From: Bog-756 sp036553725
GTDB lineage: Bacteria > Actinomycetota > Acidimicrobiia > Acidimicrobiales > RAAP-2
Direction of reading: 5' to 3'
DNA length: 14,797 bases
Assembly: GCA_036553725.1 (NCBI GenBank)
Contig: DATBOO010000156.1
Span: 1-14,797, forward strand
Shown in pieces: positions 13,746-14,797 of this stretch (position 1 is its first letter; each line of letters opens with the position of its first letter). Position numbers and translations under genes: made by a program. The notes under the pieces were generated by a model that saw nothing but the letters and a program-made list of their open reading frames with translations, was not told where the DNA came from and searched no databases.

Positions 13746-14797
13746 GCCCGCCCCGACCTGGGCCCACCGGGCCCACCGCCGCCGTGGTGGTGGCCCGGGA
13801 CGGGCGGCTGCCGATCGGCGCCCACCAGGCCGTGGACGAGGCGCGCGGCCGGGCCGTCGTCGTCGGCTCGGGCGCCGAGGCGGGCGCCGGCGCACTGGTG
13901 GGGGCCGACGAGGTGTGGTGGTCCGAGACCGGGCCGGGCCTGCGTCCCGGCGCGCTGGCCACGTGGCTGGCCCCCCGGGTGGAGCACCTGACCATGGTGG
14001 TCATGCCGGCGTCGCCCGACGGCCGGGACCTGGCGCCACGGCTGGCGGCCGTGTTGGGCCGGCCGCTGGTGGCCGGGGCGGTGTGCGCCACCTGTCACTC
14101 CGCCGGCGGGGGTGCGGGAGGACCGGCGGCCACGCCCTCGGTACGGGCGCTGGTGTCGCGCATCGACGACCGGGTGCTGGTGCCGGTCGAGATCGACGGT
14201 CCGGCGGTGGTCACCCTGGCGCCCGGTCTCCCCGGGGCGGCCCGGCCCGGGACCGCCCCCTCCGTCCGGCCCCTGCCGGAGCCGGAGCAGGTCGGGTCGG
14301 CGGGTGTCGAGGTCGGTCCCGACCCCGAGCTCATCGCCCTCGTCGAGCCCGACCTGCACACCATGGACCTGTCCGACGCCTCCCGGGTGGTGTCCGGCGG
14401 CGCCGGCCTGGCCGCCGGCCTCGACGACCGCCTGGCCGCCGGGACGTTCGCGCTGTTGGGAGAGGTGGCTGCTGCCCTGGGCGGATCGGCCGGGGCCACC
14501 CGGGTGGCCACCGACGCCGGCTGGACCGGTTACGAGCGCCAGATCGGGACCACCGGGGTCACCATCGACCCGGACCTCTACCTCGCCTTCGGGGTGTCGG
14601 GGGCGGCGCAGCACGTGGGCGGGCTGGGGAACCCCCGGCACATCGTGAGCGTGAACACCGACGGCTCGTGCCCGATGACCGCCATGGCCGACCTCGGGCT
14701 GGTGACCGACGCCCGGGCCCTGCTCGTCGAGCTGGCCCGCCGCTTCGGCGTGGAGGTGCCGGACGGACCGGTGCCGGACGGACCGGGGCCGGGCGAC
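13742..14797 (+). CDS. etfA: Electron transfer flavoprotein alpha subunit, mycofactocin-associated (3' end cut by window edge)
   Basis: 352 codons are present without a stop, so the gene runs past the window, probably by little. The N-terminal half is a variable alpha/beta domain starting AAVVVARDG. The C-terminal FAD-binding domain is unmistakable: SGGAGL (218-223), AGWTGYERQIGTTG (about 259-272), SGAAQH (286-291) and VNTDGSCPM (from 304), then MADLGLVTDA. ETF accepts electrons from flavin dehydrogenases and passes them to ETF:quinone oxidoreductase. Alpha subunits need an ETF beta partner, which is not in the window and does not precede this gene. The GTG start overlaps the stop of the FadH/OYE type 2 gene (GTGA). 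Its last codons contain a tandem 15-base repeat encoding VPDGP twice. Confidence 0.9.
   Translation, partial: MSPPRPGPTGPTAAVVVARDGRLPIGAHQAVDEARGRAVVVGSGAEAGAGALVGADEVWWSETGPGLRPGALATWLAPRVEHLTMVVMPASPDGRDLAPRLAAVLGRPLVAGAVCATCHSAGGGAGGPAATPSVRALVSRIDDRVLVPVEIDGPAVVTLAPGLPGAARPGTAPSVRPLPEPEQVGSAGVEVGPDPELIALVEPDLHTMDLSDASRVVSGGAGLAAGLDDRLAAGTFALLGEVAAALGGSAGATRVATDAGWTGYERQIGTTGVTIDPDLYLAFGVSGAAQHVGGLGNPRHIVSVNTDGSCPMTAMADLGLVTDARALLVELARRFGVEVPDGPVPDGPGPGD
14756..14785 (+). repeat. Tandem 15-base repeat in the etfA tail
   Basis: Two identical copies of GTGCCGGACGGACCG (14756-14770 and 14771-14785) lie head to tail inside the C-terminal tail of etfA and keep the reading frame (VPDGP twice). 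A degenerate third unit begins at 14786 and reaches the window edge, so the array may be longer. Confidence 0.85.

Noticed and set aside
11715..14641. Long minus-strand frames opposite the second FadH/OYE gene and etfA
   Set aside because: Same reason: no motifs, biased composition, and full overlap with well-supported plus-strand genes.
1..14797. CRISPR arrays, tRNA or rRNA genes, insertion sequences, attachment sites
   Set aside because: No regularly spaced repeats, transposase-like proteins, terminal inverted repeats or tRNA-like cloverleaf sequences were recognised by reading; a covariance-model search was not possible.

Overview
The window is high-GC actinobacterial DNA, possibly from the class Acidimicrobiia (lineage is inferred from GC-rich codon use and gene content only). 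It carries the left part of a mycofactocin (MFT) locus. MFT is a redox cofactor made from a ribosomal peptide. Everything in the window except the far left edge has strongly G/C-ending codons.

Left block (1-5090). A partial MMPL-type membrane transporter runs off the left edge on the minus strand. It sits in DNA of visibly lower GC, followed by a 350-base gap with no convincing gene. Next comes a minus-strand operon, read right to left: a 62-residue unknown protein, ribose-5-phosphate isomerase B, and an MtaD-like amidohydrolase whose GTG start overlaps the rpiB stop. Diverging from this operon is a plus-strand gene for a secreted 726-residue protein with a serine-hydrolase nucleophile elbow. 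It converges on the next block.

Central block (5162-7331). On the minus strand lie a zinc alcohol dehydrogenase of the NDMA-dependent (nicotinoprotein) type and the TetR-family regulator MftR. An 84-base divergent spacer with an inverted repeat separates mftR from mftA on the plus strand. MftA is a 53-residue precursor peptide ending in the signature core IDGMCGVY.

Right block (7170-14797, plus strand). One tightly packed operon holds mftA, mftB, mftC, a FadH/OYE flavoprotein (type 1), a mycofactocin-coupled SDR, a second FadH/OYE flavoprotein (type 2) and an ETF alpha subunit that runs off the right edge. Three junctions are 4-base stop/start overlaps, and the other gaps are 3, 13 and 31 bases. 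MftB presents MftA to the radical SAM enzyme MftC, which decarboxylates and crosslinks its C-terminal Val-Tyr. The alcohol dehydrogenase and SDR are the kinds of nicotinoprotein expected to pass substrate electrons to MFT. The two FMN/4Fe-4S/NAD(P)-fold proteins and the ETF look like an electron-transfer branch.

The later maturation genes mftD, mftE and mftF, the MFT oxidase mftG and an ETF beta gene are not in the window. The most interesting point is that a redox module is wired into the biosynthetic operon directly after mftC, and that both FadH/OYE paralogues appear to lack the usual dienoyl-CoA reductase catalytic Tyr/His pair.
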